Both the position numbers and the translations under genes were made by a program. Below, one piece after another: positions 18,432 to 27,743 of a DNA stretch of 64,000 nt (position 1 is the stretch's first letter; every line of letters begins with the position of its first letter). Origin of the DNA: an uncultured Collinsella sp. (GTDB lineage: Bacteria > Actinomycetota > Coriobacteriia > Coriobacteriales > Coriobacteriaceae); assembly GCA_958439425.1 (NCBI GenBank), contig CAUBVH010000002.1, positions 117,490-181,489 on the forward strand, in the 5' to 3' direction. Below the pieces are notes generated by a model. It searched no databases. It had not been told where the DNA came from and saw nothing but the letters and a program-made list of their open reading frames with translations.

Positions 18432-18459
18432 TTGTAAAAATGGACATCAGCGCTACTAT
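18432..18459 (+). promoter_or_regulatory. Promoter of the ABC transporter operon
   Basis: TTGTAA (18432-18437) and TACTAT (18454-18459) are separated by 16 bases. About 60 bases of leader follow, with a CACTTGCACT/AGTGCAGTG hairpin, before the lipoprotein gene. Confidence 0.5.
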
Positions 18460-18522
18460 AGTTCCACTTGCACTTTGTCCCAGTGCAGTGTTTCCAGCCA
18501 TTTTTATACTGGGGGTAATGAT

Positions 18523-19503
18523 ATGAAGGACATCACCATCAGCCGCAGGAGCCTTCTGGTCTCCGCCGGTCTGCTCGCGCTCGCCCCGCTCGCCGGATGC
18601 GGCGGCAACTCTGGTTCCGGCTCTGCTGCCGCCGGTTCCGACTACACCATCGGCGTTCTGCAACTCACCGAGCACTCCGCACTCGATGCCGCCAACGACG
18701 GCTTTGTCAAGGCCATCAAGGAGAGCGGCCTTAAGGTCAAGATCGACCAGAAGAACGCCCAGAACGACCAGTCCACGTGTAAGTCCATCGCCGACAAGTT
18801 CGTGGGCGACAACGTCGACCTGATCTATGCCATCGCCACGCCCGCCGCACAGGCAGCTGCCGGCGCCACGGCCGATATCCCCATCGTGGGCTGCGCCATC
18901 ACCGACTACGCCGCCTCCGGCCTGGTTCAGGACAACGATAAGCCCGGCACCAACGTCACGGGCGCTTCCGACCTCACCCCAGTCGCCGAGCAGCTCGAGA
19001 TGATGCAGAAGGTCCTGCCCGACGTTAAAAAGGTCGGCCTGCTCTACTGCACCGCCGAGTCCAACTCCGACGTCCAGATCAAAGCCGCCAAGAAGGAGCT
19101 CAACAAGCTGGGCCTCGAGTACACCGATTTCACCGTCTCGAGCTCCAACGAGATTCAGTCCGTCGTCGAGTCCTCCGTGGGCAAGGTCGACGCGCTGTAC
19201 TCCCCCACTGACAACACCATCGCCGCGGGCGCTTCGCAGGTCGGCCAGATCTGCAAGGAGAATAAGCTCCCCTTCGTGACCGGCGAGGAGGGTATGTGCA
19301 TGGCCGGCGGCCTGTTCACCCTCTCCATCAACTATAAGGACCTGGGCTACGCCGCGGGCGAGATGGCCGTTAAGATCCTGAAGGGCGAGGCCAAGCCCGA
19401 GGATATGCCGATCAAGCACCTCTCGAGCAAGGACCTGGTCGTCGTCAAGAACGACGAGATGGCCGAGGCTCTGGGTATCGACCTTTCCGCTCTGGACGAG
19501 TAG
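18523..19503 (+). CDS. ABC transporter substrate-binding lipoprotein (ABC_sub_bind/TrpX-like)
   Basis: A 326-residue secreted lipoprotein. Its signal peptide has an Arg-Arg pair (SRRSLLVSAG), a hydrophobic core and the lipobox LAPLAGC, followed by a GNSGSGSAAAG linker. The mature part (TIGVLQLTEHSALDAANDGF onward) matches the ABC_sub_bind family, whose studied members bind aromatic amino acids such as tryptophan. The ATG at 18523 follows GGGGGTAATG. The permease and ATPase genes follow, giving a complete three-part importer. The exact ligand cannot be read. Confidence 0.88.
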   Translation: MKDITISRRSLLVSAGLLALAPLAGCGGNSGSGSAAAGSDYTIGVLQLTEHSALDAANDGFVKAIKESGLKVKIDQKNAQNDQSTCKSIADKFVGDNVDLIYAIATPAAQAAAGATADIPIVGCAITDYAASGLVQDNDKPGTNVTGASDLTPVAEQLEMMQKVLPDVKKVGLLYCTAESNSDVQIKAAKKELNKLGLEYTDFTVSSSNEIQSVVESSVGKVDALYSPTDNTIAAGASQVGQICKENKLPFVTGEEGMCMAGGLFTLSINYKDLGYAAGEMAVKILKGEAKPEDMPIKHLSSKDLVVVKNDEMAEALGIDLSALDE

Positions 19504-19574
19504 CGCCATGCGCGGTAACGCGTCTAGGGCCCGCACGCGCGCCACAGCCGCGTTATTCAATATCTGAGTCCTTG

Positions 19575-19603
19575 GGGCGAACGCTAAAGACCGGCGTTCG
19601 CCC
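19575..19603 (+). other. Intra-operon hairpin between binding protein and permease genes
   Basis: Perfect 10-bp stem GGGCGAACGC/GCGTTCGCCC with a 9-base loop and no clean T-tract. It may attenuate transcription or protect the upstream mRNA so that binding protein exceeds permease. The rest of the 204-base gap shows no gene. Confidence 0.55.
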
Positions 19604-19707
19604 TGCTTGTTTCGGATGAGACAAAACATCCGTCCGCAGCTCTTTTATGCATTGGTACCGCTATTATGGAAAATCACGTGTCCACCCTATCCTAGGAGGT
19701 ATGAAGC

Positions 19708-20631
19708 ATGCTCATTGCATTGCAGGGCGCCGTTTCGCAGGGCGTCCTCTGGGGCATTATGGTGCTTGGCGTGTTTATCACGTTCCGCCTGCTCGACATC
19801 CCCGATATGACCTGCGACGGCAGCTTTGCCCTCGGCGGCTGTGTCTGCGCCGTACTCATCGTCAACAATAACATCGACCCCTTGCTCGCCGTGCTGGCCG
19901 GCATGTGCGCCGGCGCCATCGCGGGCGCCGTCACGGGCATCTTGACCACCGTCTTTGAGATTCCCGCAATCCTCGCCGGAATCCTTACGCAGATCAGTCT
20001 GTGGTCCATCAACCTGCGCATCATGGGCAAGTCCAACACGCCCATCCTTGCCAAGGGCACTATCTTCTCATCCGTCAGCAACATGACGGGCCTGCCGCAG
20101 TCCACTGTTGCCATTATCCTAGGCATTGTGCTGGCCGTGGCCATCGTCGCCATCCTGTACTGGTTCTTTGGCACCGAGATCGGCTCGGCGCTGCGTGCCA
20201 CCGGCAACAACGAGTACATGATCCGCGCCCTAGGCGTCAACACCAACTCCACCAAAATGATCGCCCTCGTGCTCTCCAACGCCCTCATTGGCCTTTCGGG
20301 TGCGCTCATCTGCCAGAGCCAGAAGTATGCCGACATTGGCATGGGTACCGGCGCCATCGTTATCGGTCTTGCCGCCATCGTCATCGGCGAGGTGCTCGGC
20401 CGCCTGCTGCCCGGCGGTCTCACGCAGTTCTCCGTCCGTCTGGCCTCCGCCGTCTTTGGCTCCGTGGTGTACTTCCTCATCCGCGCCATCGTGCTGCAAC
20501 TGGGCATGGACGCCAACGACATGAAGCTGCTCTCCGCCGTGATCGTCGCCGTGGCCCTGTGCGTTCCCGTGGTTTGGGAGCGCTATAAGCTCCGCAGCTC
20601 CTACACGAAGGGAGATGAGGCAGATGCTTAA
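19708..20631 (+). CDS. ABC transporter permease (CmpB family)
   Basis: A 307-residue integral membrane protein with about eight hydrophobic segments. The early sequence GVFITFRLLDIPDMTCDGSF is characteristic of the permeases paired with ABC_sub_bind lipoproteins. The ATG follows TAGGAGGTATGAAGC. It overlaps the ATPase gene by 8 bases, implying coupled translation. It forms the channel of the importer with the products at 18523 and 20624. Confidence 0.88.
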   Translation: MLIALQGAVSQGVLWGIMVLGVFITFRLLDIPDMTCDGSFALGGCVCAVLIVNNNIDPLLAVLAGMCAGAIAGAVTGILTTVFEIPAILAGILTQISLWSINLRIMGKSNTPILAKGTIFSSVSNMTGLPQSTVAIILGIVLAVAIVAILYWFFGTEIGSALRATGNNEYMIRALGVNTNSTKMIALVLSNALIGLSGALICQSQKYADIGMGTGAIVIGLAAIVIGEVLGRLLPGGLTQFSVRLASAVFGSVVYFLIRAIVLQLGMDANDMKLLSAVIVAVALCVPVVWERYKLRSSYTKGDEADA

Positions 20632-21418
20632 GCTCTCGCACGTCAAGAAGACCTTTAACAAGGGCACCGTCACCGAGAAGCGCGCGCTCACCGGCGTCGA
20701 CCTTACCCTCAACGACGGCGACTTTGTAACCGTGATTGGCGGCAACGGCGCTGGCAAGTCCACGCTGCTCAACATGATCGCCGGCGTATATCCGCTCGAT
20801 TCGGGCGTTATCGAGCTCGACAGCACCGACATCTCGCGTCTGAGTGAGTCGCAGCGCGCCAAGTACCTGGGCCGTGTGTTCCAGGACCCCATGCGCGGCA
20901 CCGCAGCCGACATGCAAATTGCCGAGAACCTGGCCCTCGCCAAGCGCCGCGGCCAGCGCCGCGGTCTTTCGTGGGGCGTCACCAAGGCCGAGAAGGACGA
21001 GTACGTTAAGCTGCTCAAGCGCTTGGACCTCGGCCTGGACACGCGCCTCAACGCCAAGGTCGGCCTGCTCTCGGGCGGTCAGCGCCAAGCACTCACCCTG
21101 CTGATGGCCACGCTCACCAAGCCGCGCCTGCTGCTGCTCGACGAGCACACGGCGGCCCTCGACCCCAAGACGGCATCGAAGGTGCTCAACCTGACCGAGG
21201 AGATCGTCGACGAGAACCACCTGACCACGCTCATGGTCACGCATAACATGAACGACGCCATCCGTCTGGGTAACCGTCTGATCATGATGCACGAGGGCCA
21301 TGTGATTTACGATGTGGCCGGCGACGAGAAAAAGTCGCTCACCGTCGCCGACCTGCTCCAAAAGTTCGAGGAGGTCTCGGGCGGCGAGCTCGCCAACGAC
21401 CGCATGCTGCTGAGCTAA
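20624..21418 (+). CDS. ABC transporter ATP-binding protein
   Basis: Cytosolic ATPase of the importer, 264 residues. Walker A is GGNGAGKST (about 38-46), the signature LSGGQRQAL, and Walker B LLLLDEHTAALDP, followed by the H-loop region MVTHNM. The start at 20624 is chosen because GGGAG is well spaced from it; the in-frame ATG at 20615 lies directly against that site. The first residues overlap the permease gene. Confidence 0.92.
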   Translation: MLKLSHVKKTFNKGTVTEKRALTGVDLTLNDGDFVTVIGGNGAGKSTLLNMIAGVYPLDSGVIELDSTDISRLSESQRAKYLGRVFQDPMRGTAADMQIAENLALAKRRGQRRGLSWGVTKAEKDEYVKLLKRLDLGLDTRLNAKVGLLSGGQRQALTLLMATLTKPRLLLLDEHTAALDPKTASKVLNLTEEIVDENHLTTLMVTHNMNDAIRLGNRLIMMHEGHVIYDVAGDEKKSLTVADLLQKFEEVSGGELANDRMLLS

Positions 21419-21426
21419 CGACCTAG

Positions 21427-21467
21427 AAAACCACCACAAAGGGGACAGGCACCTTTGTGGTGGTTTT
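21427..21467. terminator. Palindromic repeat family C, copy 1, acting as terminator
   Basis: Stem AAAACCACCACAAAGG/CCTTTGTGGTGGTTTT around GGACAGGCA. It follows the ABC ATPase stop by 8 bases. The same element recurs at 22333-22371 and 25050-25088, each directly after a gene. Confidence 0.85.
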
Positions 21468-21565
21468 CGTTAACCCTTATATCGAGCGCAGAAGCCCGTC
21501 CAATGTGATCGGACGGGCTTTTTGGTGGGTATCATGGTTGGACGATCATTAGGAGGTTTCCCTAC

Positions 21566-22333
21566 ATGGAATTGTTTGAGCCGATTCTTCATTTCTTTGC
21601 ACAACGATGGGTCCACAACATCATCTGGGCAGGTATCTTGGCCATCGGCACCGCCGTTGCCGCCAAGGTCGCGTCCAAGACCCTGCGCCACCTGCTTAAC
21701 CGCGACGATAACCCACTCCCTTCATCAAGCATCTTCATCAACATCGCGCGCGCCGTCATTTGGACGATCGGCGGCAGCTTTATCCTCGACAACTGCTTTG
21801 GCATTAACGCAAACGCCCTCGTCGCCGCTCTTGGCGTCGGCGGCATCGCCATCTCGCTCGGCTTTCAGGACACGCTGTCAAACCTCATCGGCGGCATGCA
21901 GGTGACGTTTATGGGCATTATCAAACCCGGCGACAATATCGAGGTCGGCGGCGTGTCGGGCGTGGTCCAAGATATCACCTGGCGCCATACGACCATCGAG
22001 GACGCCTGCGGGCAGACCATCATCGTCCCCAATTCAAACATCTCCAAGAACACGCTCGTGCACTTGATGCCCTTTGGGCGCGTTACCGTGCCCGTTGCCG
22101 TAAAGGACACGTCCAAGTGGGCCTCGCTGGATGCGCTGGCAGATGAGCTTACCGACGCCACCAAGGCCGCGGTGCTTCCCATCTCTGGCTTTGACAAGGA
22201 GCCGTACGTGCTCTTTAGTGAGATCGGCGACTTTGGCGTCAAGGGCAAAATCATCTTTATCGTCAGCGACGATAGCACCACCTTCACGGCAGCCGACGCC
22301 TGCATCCGCGCCATCGCCCCCATCATCGCCTAA
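21566..22333 (+). CDS. MscS-family mechanosensitive channel
   Basis: A 255-residue membrane protein that likely opens under membrane tension to release osmolytes. It has two or three hydrophobic N-terminal helices, then the MscS pore helix with ALGVGGIAISLGFQDTLSNLIGG, and the beta-domain IVPNSNISKNTLVHL. It is shorter than E. coli MscS (286). The ATG follows TAGGAGGTTTCCCTAC. It is a single gene between two family C repeats. Confidence 0.92.
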   Translation: MELFEPILHFFAQRWVHNIIWAGILAIGTAVAAKVASKTLRHLLNRDDNPLPSSSIFINIARAVIWTIGGSFILDNCFGINANALVAALGVGGIAISLGFQDTLSNLIGGMQVTFMGIIKPGDNIEVGGVSGVVQDITWRHTTIEDACGQTIIVPNSNISKNTLVHLMPFGRVTVPVAVKDTSKWASLDALADELTDATKAAVLPISGFDKEPYVLFSEIGDFGVKGKIIFIVSDDSTTFTAADACIRAIAPIIA

Positions 22334-22371
22334 AACCATCACAAAGGGGACAGGCACCTTTGTGGTGGTTT
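22333..22371. terminator. Palindromic repeat family C, copy 2
   Basis: Same element as at 21427-21467 with one arm change (CCATCAC for CCACCAC, a G-T pair in RNA). It begins at the MscS stop codon and probably terminates that transcript. Confidence 0.8.
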
Positions 22372-22427
22372 CGCATCGTGGTACCATGGTTCATATCGTT
22401 GTTTAAACGACTAAGGGAGTAGACACC

Positions 22428-24344
22428 ATGGAAGAGGCCTATCGTCAAGCACGCAAGCGCGGCGAGCAGGGACGCCGTCACGCCATCAGCCAAAGCGAGC
22501 ACCCGTACCTTACGGACCTCGATAGCCTCGTTGCCCAGCTCCCCTTAGGTCAGCGAGAGAGCGTCGGCCTAAGGGACATTCCGCTCGAAATGGTCGTCGG
22601 CACGGTTACCAAGGGTCGTCAGTCTGCCTTTTCGTGCAACTTTATGCCCCTGTTGCCATTTAACACCGAGTTCGCCCGCAAGTGGTCCAACCTCTACGAC
22701 ATCCAGGTGACCGAGGGCTATCGCGACCCCATCATCGTCACCGAGTTCATGCATCGGTTTTACGTCCAGGAGGGCAACAAGCGCGTCAGCGTCCTCAAAT
22801 TCCTGGACGCCCCGACGGTTTCGGCCAAGGTCACCCGTCTCTACCCCAGCAAATGGGATTCCGTCGAAAGTCGCCTGTACGGCGAGTTCTGCGCGTTTTG
22901 GCGCGTCTGCCCCCTATACGAGATCGAGTTCTCGCGCGAGGGAAGCTACGAGACGCTCGCCAAGATGCTCGGCCAGGACCTTGTCGAAAAGTGGCCACAG
23001 AAAAAGGTCGACTACCTGCGCCACACCTTCCTACTCTTTAAACGCGCCTACCTGCGCGCCGGCGGCGACCATCTGGACATTACGCCCGCCGACGCCATGC
23101 TCGCCTACCTCAACGTGTACAACCAGGACCGCCTGCTGGATACGCCGACGGACATCGTCGTAAACCGCCTGTGCAAGATTTGGCGCGAGCTGATCATTGC
23201 CGGCAAAAATGACGAGGACAAGGTCGATCTTGTCGAGACATCGAGCGTCGATGAGGAAGAGACACCCGCCAAGTCCACCTCCGGCGTGCTCAACTTCTTT
23301 ATGGGCAAGACCGTCTACTCGGCTGCCAACCCCCTGCGCATCGCCTTTATCCATGAATTCCCCTGCGTTACGTCGAGCTGGGACAGCCTGCACGACCAGG
23401 GGCGCCAGTATCTCGACGAGCACTTTGGCGGCATCGTGCGCACCGAGGCATTCGAGGACTGCCACGATCCGGACATGTTCTACGCCGCCGTGGAAACGGC
23501 TGTCAAACATGGAGACAACGTCATCTTCTCGACCTCGCACCGTCTGATGGAATACACGCTCAGGGCAGCCGTTGAGTATCCCCAGTTGCGGTTTCTCAAC
23601 TGCTCTATCGGCCTTCCCCACCAAAGCGTCCGTTCGTACTTTGGCAAGATGTACGAGGCCAAGTTCCTCCTGGGCGCCCTTGCCGCCAGTATGGCGGACA
23701 ACCATCGCATTGGTTACCACGCGTCCGTCTTTGCGTCGGGCGCGCTTAGCGAGATCAACGCCTTTGCGATTGGCGCCTCGCTGCTCGACCCCCGCGCGCA
23801 AATTATCCTGACCTGGGGCGATGTGCCCGCCGGCGGTCTTGCCGAGGCCATGTGCCGCGAAGGCGTGAGCGTTATGACCGGCGCTGACATGTCCAAGTCG
23901 CTCGAAGACCCTACGGCCTACGGACTCCACCGCCTGGTCGATGGCAAGGTCGTCGGCATCGCCATGCCGGTATGGAACTGGGGCCGATACTACGAGCTTA
24001 TCGTGCGAAGCCTGCTGCACGGCACCTGGGATGAGACCAGTGACGACAGCCAGGTTCGTGCCGTCAACTACTGGTATGGTATGAGCTCGGGCATCATCGA
24101 CATTCGCTACGCTCCGGGCCTGCCCTATCAGACGCGCAAGCTTGTTCAGCTGCTCCGCAATGGCATCGTCGAGGGCTCCATCAATCCATTTGGCGGCGAG
24201 CTCCATAGCCAAGACGGCGTGGTGCAGATCGAGGGCTTTCCCCCACTGCCGAGCACGCAAATCGTCGAGATGGACTGGCTGGCCGACAACGTGGTGGGCA
24301 CCATTCCACAACTCGACGATGAGCCGAAAGTCCGCGCCCTATGA
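22428..24344 (+). CDS. Cytosolic ParB-like/BMP-domain fusion protein
   Basis: A 638-residue protein with no signal peptide or lipobox. Residues about 60-135 include EFMHRFYVQEGNKRVSVLKFL, resembling a ParB/sulfiredoxin-type fold. Residues about 295-600 (LRIAFIHEFPCVTSSWDSLHDQGRQYLDE onward) form a periplasmic-binding fold of the BMP/PnrA family, which normally binds nucleosides outside the cell. Here the domain must act inside, so a nucleoside-sensing role is plausible but unproven. The phosphoesterase gene overlaps its end by 4 bases, suggesting a functional pair. Confidence 0.7.
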   Translation: MEEAYRQARKRGEQGRRHAISQSEHPYLTDLDSLVAQLPLGQRESVGLRDIPLEMVVGTVTKGRQSAFSCNFMPLLPFNTEFARKWSNLYDIQVTEGYRDPIIVTEFMHRFYVQEGNKRVSVLKFLDAPTVSAKVTRLYPSKWDSVESRLYGEFCAFWRVCPLYEIEFSREGSYETLAKMLGQDLVEKWPQKKVDYLRHTFLLFKRAYLRAGGDHLDITPADAMLAYLNVYNQDRLLDTPTDIVVNRLCKIWRELIIAGKNDEDKVDLVETSSVDEEETPAKSTSGVLNFFMGKTVYSAANPLRIAFIHEFPCVTSSWDSLHDQGRQYLDEHFGGIVRTEAFEDCHDPDMFYAAVETAVKHGDNVIFSTSHRLMEYTLRAAVEYPQLRFLNCSIGLPHQSVRSYFGKMYEAKFLLGALAASMADNHRIGYHASVFASGALSEINAFAIGASLLDPRAQIILTWGDVPAGGLAEAMCREGVSVMTGADMSKSLEDPTAYGLHRLVDGKVVGIAMPVWNWGRYYELIVRSLLHGTWDETSDDSQVRAVNYWYGMSSGIIDIRYAPGLPYQTRKLVQLLRNGIVEGSINPFGGELHSQDGVVQIEGFPPLPSTQIVEMDWLADNVVGTIPQLDDEPKVRAL

Positions 24345-25051
24345 AGATCCTTGCCATAGCCGATACCGAAGAGCGATGCCTATGGGAGTGCTTTCGCAAG
24401 GAGCGCTTTGAGGGTATCGATTTGATTTTATCCGCAGGAGATCTGGACCCGGACTATCTTGAGTTTTTGGTCACAGTCATCAACAAACCGCTCATCTACG
24501 TGCGCGGCAACCACGATGACCGCTACGCACGTCATGCACCGGGTGGCTGCATCTGTGTCGAAGACACCGTGTACGTGTATCGCGGCGTCCGCATTGCGGG
24601 TCTTGGCGGCTCCATGCGCTATCGAGACGGTGCCAACATGTACACCGAGCGCGAGATGGCCAAGCGTGTGCGCAAGCTATCACACAAAGTGAGGATGATC
24701 GGCGGCTGCGATATCTTGCTCACCCATGCGCCCGCTGCCGGCATGGGCGATCTGGATGATCTACCGCATCGAGGATTCGAATGCTTTAACACAGCGCTCG
24801 AGTCCTGGAATCCCGACTACATGGTGCACGGGCATGTGCACCAAAGCTACGGCCCCAACTTTCAACGCGAGCGCCAACACCCATGCGGAACGAAGATTGT
24901 CAACGCCTGCGGCTATACGCAGTTTGAGCTGGACGAAGCGCGCTACCCCATCCGTGGCTGGCAGGCAGCCTGGCTCAACTCGCAAACCATGCGCCGCGAG
25001 CTCAAGCGCCACGAGGCCATCGAGTCCTCAACCGCCAGAACCCCCTGGTAA
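24341..25051 (+). CDS. Calcineurin-like metallophosphoesterase
   Basis: A 236-residue cytosolic phosphoesterase with the dinuclear metal motifs in order: Asp8 (IADTE), GDLD near 33, GNHDD near 56, THAP near 129 and HGHVH near 165. This is the YfcE/MPE layout for small phosphodiesters or phosphomonoesters. The ATG overlaps the previous stop (ATGA), so it is coupled to the BMP-domain protein and may act on a nucleotide that protein senses. Substrate is unknown. Confidence 0.85.
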   Translation: MKILAIADTEERCLWECFRKERFEGIDLILSAGDLDPDYLEFLVTVINKPLIYVRGNHDDRYARHAPGGCICVEDTVYVYRGVRIAGLGGSMRYRDGANMYTEREMAKRVRKLSHKVRMIGGCDILLTHAPAAGMGDLDDLPHRGFECFNTALESWNPDYMVHGHVHQSYGPNFQRERQHPCGTKIVNACGYTQFELDEARYPIRGWQAAWLNSQTMRRELKRHEAIESSTARTPW

Positions 25052-25088
25052 CCACCACAAAGGGGACAGGCACCTTTGCGGTGGTTTT
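25050..25088. terminator. Palindromic repeat family C, copy 3
   Basis: Stem AACCACCACAAAGG with CCTTTGCGGTGGTT around the same loop as the other two copies, overlapping the phosphoesterase stop codon. Confidence 0.8.
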
Positions 25089-25105
25089 GGCCCGAGATGG
25101 CAAAA

Positions 25106-25134
25106 ACCCGGTCCTGCACGAGGCAGAACCGGGT
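25106..25134 (-). terminator. Terminator of the rplK-rplA operon
   Basis: ACCCGGTCCTGC with GCAGAACCGGGT; on the minus strand it is followed by TTTTT. It closes the ribosomal-protein transcript that arrives from the right and is back to back with the repeat at 25050-25088. Confidence 0.85.
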
Positions 25135-25175
25135 CTCTTTAGCAATGCTTGCTTTGCTCAGGCAGTAACTGTTAG

Positions 25176-25883
25176 TTACTCAGCCAGGAAGTCGCGCTGG
25201 ATAGCGGGATCGACCTTGACGCCAGGGCCCATGGTGGAAGACACGGAGATGGACTTGACGTACTTGCCCTTAGCAGAAGAGGGCTTGACGCGCAGGATCT
25301 CGGTGTACAGGGCAGCGTAGTTCTCGACGAGCTGCTGCTCGGTGAAGGACTTCTTGCCCAGGGGCACGTGGCAGATGCCGTAGCGGTCGGCGCGGTACTC
25401 AACGCGGCCAGCCTTGAGCTCGGAGACCATCTTGGCGACGTCCATGGTCACGGTGCCGAGCTTGGGGTTCGGCATGAGGCCACGGGGACCAAGGATCTTA
25501 CCGATGCGGCCAACCTTGGCCATCATGTTCGGCGTGGCGATAGCGGCGTCGAAATTGATCTCGCCCTTCTGGATCTGGGCGACGAGCTCGTCGGAACCGA
25601 TGATGTCGGCGCCGGCAGCCTCGGCCTCGCGGGCCTTCTCGCCCTCGGCGAAGACGGCAACACGAACGGTCTTGCCGGTGCCGTGGGGCAGGGAGATGGA
25701 ACCACGGATGTTCTGGTCAGCCTTACGAGTATCGATGCCCAGACGGAAGTGGGCCTCGACGGTCTCGTCGAACTTGGCGGTATCAAGCTCCTTGATGAGC
25801 TTGGCAGCCTGAAGGGGGGTGTAGAGCGTGGCGCGGTCGATCTTCTCGGCAGCGGCGTTATAGCTCTTACCATGCTTAGCCAT
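25176..25883 (-). CDS. rplA: 50S ribosomal protein L1
   Basis: Ribosomal L1-stalk protein of 235 residues that binds 23S rRNA and often represses its own operon. Typical stretches are [11 protein letters not shown] at the N-terminus, [16 protein letters not shown], and [19 protein letters not shown]. The second of two nearby ATGs is used, since AGGAGGTA lies 8 bases before it. rplK precedes it. rplJ and rplL, often next in other bacteria, do not follow; a terminator does. Confidence 0.97.
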   Translation of the reverse strand: MAKHGKSYNAAAEKIDRATLYTPLQAAKLIKELDTAKFDETVEAHFRLGIDTRKADQNIRGSISLPHGTGKTVRVAVFAEGEKAREAEAAGADIIGSDELVAQIQKGEINFDAAIATPNMMAKVGRIGKILGPRGLMPNPKLGTVTMDVAKMVSELKAGRVEYRADRYGICHVPLGKKSFTEQQLVENYAALYTEILRVKPSSAKGKYVKSISVSSTMGPGVKVDPAIQRDFLAE

Positions 25884-26000
25884 GTGCATTACCTCCTGTG
25901 GTTAAACGGGCGTGAGCCCTCCCACATCGTATCGTGTGCCCTATTGCACACATATAACGGGCGCCCCGGTCGGAGCACCCGTCATTACCTAAAGAAATCG

Positions 26001-26429
26001 CTACTCAGCGATGGTGACGCCCATGGAGCGGGCGGTACCGGCGATGATCTTCTTGGCGGCGTCAATGTCGTTGGCATTGAGGTCCGGCATCTTGATCTCG
26101 GCGATCTTGGTGAGCTGCTCCTGGGAGAGCTGACCAACCTTGTCGGCCTGGGGCTTAGCGGAACCAGACTTAAGGTTCAGCTCCTTCTTGATGAGGTGAG
26201 CCGCCGGCGGGGTCTTGGTGATGAAGGAGAAGGACTTATCCTCGTAGACAGAGATCTCAACGGGGATGATGTCGCCCTTCTTGTCCTGCGTCTCGGCGTT
26301 AAAGGCCTGGCAGAACTGCATGATGTTCACGCCAGCAGCGCCCAGGGCGGGGCCGACGGGAGGAGCGGGGTTAGCTGCACCAGCAGGAATCTGGAGCTTA
26401 ATGACGTTGGCAACCTTCTTCTCAGCCAT
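26001..26429 (-). CDS. rplK: 50S ribosomal protein L11
   Basis: Ribosomal protein of 142 residues at the GTPase-associated centre. Diagnostic sequences are [20 protein letters not shown] near the N-terminus and the C-terminal [13 protein letters not shown]. The ATG at 26429 follows AAAGGAATG; two codons further upstream is another ATG. About 115 bases separate it from L1, containing a GC-rich hairpin that may be part of L1 autoregulation. Confidence 0.97.
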   Translation of the reverse strand: MAEKKVANVIKLQIPAGAANPAPPVGPALGAAGVNIMQFCQAFNAETQDKKGDIIPVEISVYEDKSFSFITKTPPAAHLIKKELNLKSGSAKPQADKVGQLSQEQLTKIAEIKMPDLNANDIDAAKKIIAGTARSMGVTIAE

Positions 26430-26549
26430 GGTCATTCCTTTCGAATCACGAGTGTGAAGTACTTGCTATATCGTAAGCACGCACGTGTTAGAAGCACTCC
26501 TGAGATGAGCAGTCACAGAAGAAGCACGCTCGCGCGAACGGACGAAAAC

Positions 26550-27086
26550 TTAAGCGATGACAGCGACCTGGTTAAAGTCGAGCTCGACCGGCGTCTCGCG
26601 GCCAAAGATCATCAGCGTGACCTTGAGCTTGCCTGCCTCGGTGTTAACCTCGGAGACCTTGCCATCAAAGTCGGTAAGCGGACCATCGGTAACGCGGACG
26701 GACATACCGACCTCAATATCAACCGACGTACGCTTGGGCGAATCGCCCTTACCGGGACGACGAGTCATCTTATTGTACTCGTCGCGGGAAAGCGGAGCGG
26801 GCTTGCCATTGCCGCCCAGGAAACCGGTGACGCCGGGCGTGTTGCGAACACACGTCCAAGCATCGTCATCCATCTCCATGCGAACCAGGACATAACCCGG
26901 GAAAATCTTGGAATCCTTGGTCTCGCGCTTGCCACCCTCTTTGATCTCGGTGACGCGCTCCATAGGAATCTCGATATCAAAGATACGGTCCTGCATGCCC
27001 ATGGTCTCGATGCGATGCTCGAGATCGGACTTAACGCGGTTCTCGTATCCAGAGTAAGTGTGAACGACGTACCAACGCTTAGACAT
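26550..27086 (-). CDS. nusG: Transcription antitermination protein NusG
   Basis: RNA-polymerase-associated elongation factor of 178 residues. It has the N-terminal NGN domain ([20 protein letters not shown]) and a C-terminal KOW domain ([21 protein letters not shown]). The ATG follows GAGGGG. It is 3 bases downstream of secE, the classical secE-nusG order. Length is standard. Confidence 0.97.
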   Translation of the reverse strand: MSKRWYVVHTYSGYENRVKSDLEHRIETMGMQDRIFDIEIPMERVTEIKEGGKRETKDSKIFPGYVLVRMEMDDDAWTCVRNTPGVTGFLGGNGKPAPLSRDEYNKMTRRPGKGDSPKRTSVDIEVGMSVRVTDGPLTDFDGKVSEVNTEAGKLKVTLMIFGRETPVELDFNQVAVIA

Positions 27087-27089
27087 GGT

Positions 27090-27428
27090 TTAGCCCCTCA
27101 ATCCAGAGAACAGAGCAAGAGCCTCGCCAAAGCCAGCATCGAGCAGAGCGATGACGACGCCGACGACGATCAGAGAAGCGCAAACGACGACCGAGTAGTT
27201 CACGAGCTCCTTCTTATCGGGCCACGTGACACGCTTCATCTCGGACTTCACCGAAGCGAAATACTTCTTGGTACGGGCGAAGAAACCAGGCTTCTCGTTC
27301 TTCTTGGACTTCGCAGCCTTCTCGTTCTTCTTGGCAACGGCCTTCTTGGCCTCAACCTTGGAGTTGGCGGCAGCGTTGTTGGCGGGTGCCGGCTGCTGAG
27401 CCTTCTTCTTGTTCTTCTTGTTGGCCAT
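27090..27428 (-). CDS. secE: Preprotein translocase subunit SecE
   Basis: Small essential SecYEG subunit of 112 residues. A Lys/Ala-rich N-terminal tail (about 50 residues) precedes the amphipathic motif SVKSEMKRVTWPDKKEL and a single membrane helix (VVVCASLIVVGVVIALL). It starts after GGAGGTAACCCAA. The charged tail is longer than in many SecE proteins. tRNA-Trp and rpmG lie upstream. Confidence 0.95.
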   Translation of the reverse strand: MANKKNKKKAQQPAPANNAAANSKVEAKKAVAKKNEKAAKSKKNEKPGFFARTKKYFASVKSEMKRVTWPDKKELVNYSVVVCASLIVVGVVIALLDAGFGEALALFSGLRG

Positions 27429-27504
27429 TTGGGTTACCTCCGCGCAATGCGCTTATACATGAGTAAACCGTAAGCCCCCAATTGGGAGCTTACGGAATAA
27501 TGAC

Positions 27505-27580
27505 TGGCACGCCAGGAAGGACTCGAACCCTCAACACTCGGTTTTGGAGACCGATGCTCTACCAATTGAACTACTGGCGT
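27505..27580 (-). tRNA. tRNA-Trp (CCA)
   Basis: A 76-nt cloverleaf with acceptor ACGCCAG/CTGGCGT, anticodon loop CTCCAAA giving CCA, GGTTCGAGTCC T-arm, and an encoded 3' CCA. It sits between rpmG and secE, a frequent arrangement. Confidence 0.97.
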
Positions 27581-27593
27581 ATGTGACTAGAGA

Positions 27594-27743
27594 CTAGCGA
27601 GTCTCTTTGTGCAGCGTGTGGTGACGGCACCAGGGGCAATACTTCTTGATCTCCATACGATCAGGCATGTTCGACTTGTTCTTGGTGGTCGTATAGTTGC
27701 GGCGCTTGCACTCAGTGCACGCAAGAGTAACTAGAGTACGCAT
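27594..27743 (-). CDS. rpmG: 50S ribosomal protein L33
   Basis: A 49-residue ribosomal protein, too short for ordinary ORF listing. The minus strand reads [20 protein letters not shown] onward, then [19 protein letters not shown], and ends HHTLHKETR. Two CxxC pairs show the zinc-binding form. The ATG follows CAGGATAA. It lies between tuf and tRNA-Trp. The roughly 215 bases between it and the tuf terminator show no gene. Confidence 0.95.
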   Translation of the reverse strand: MRTLVTLACTECKRRNYTTTKNKSNMPDRMEIKKYCPWCRHHTLHKETR

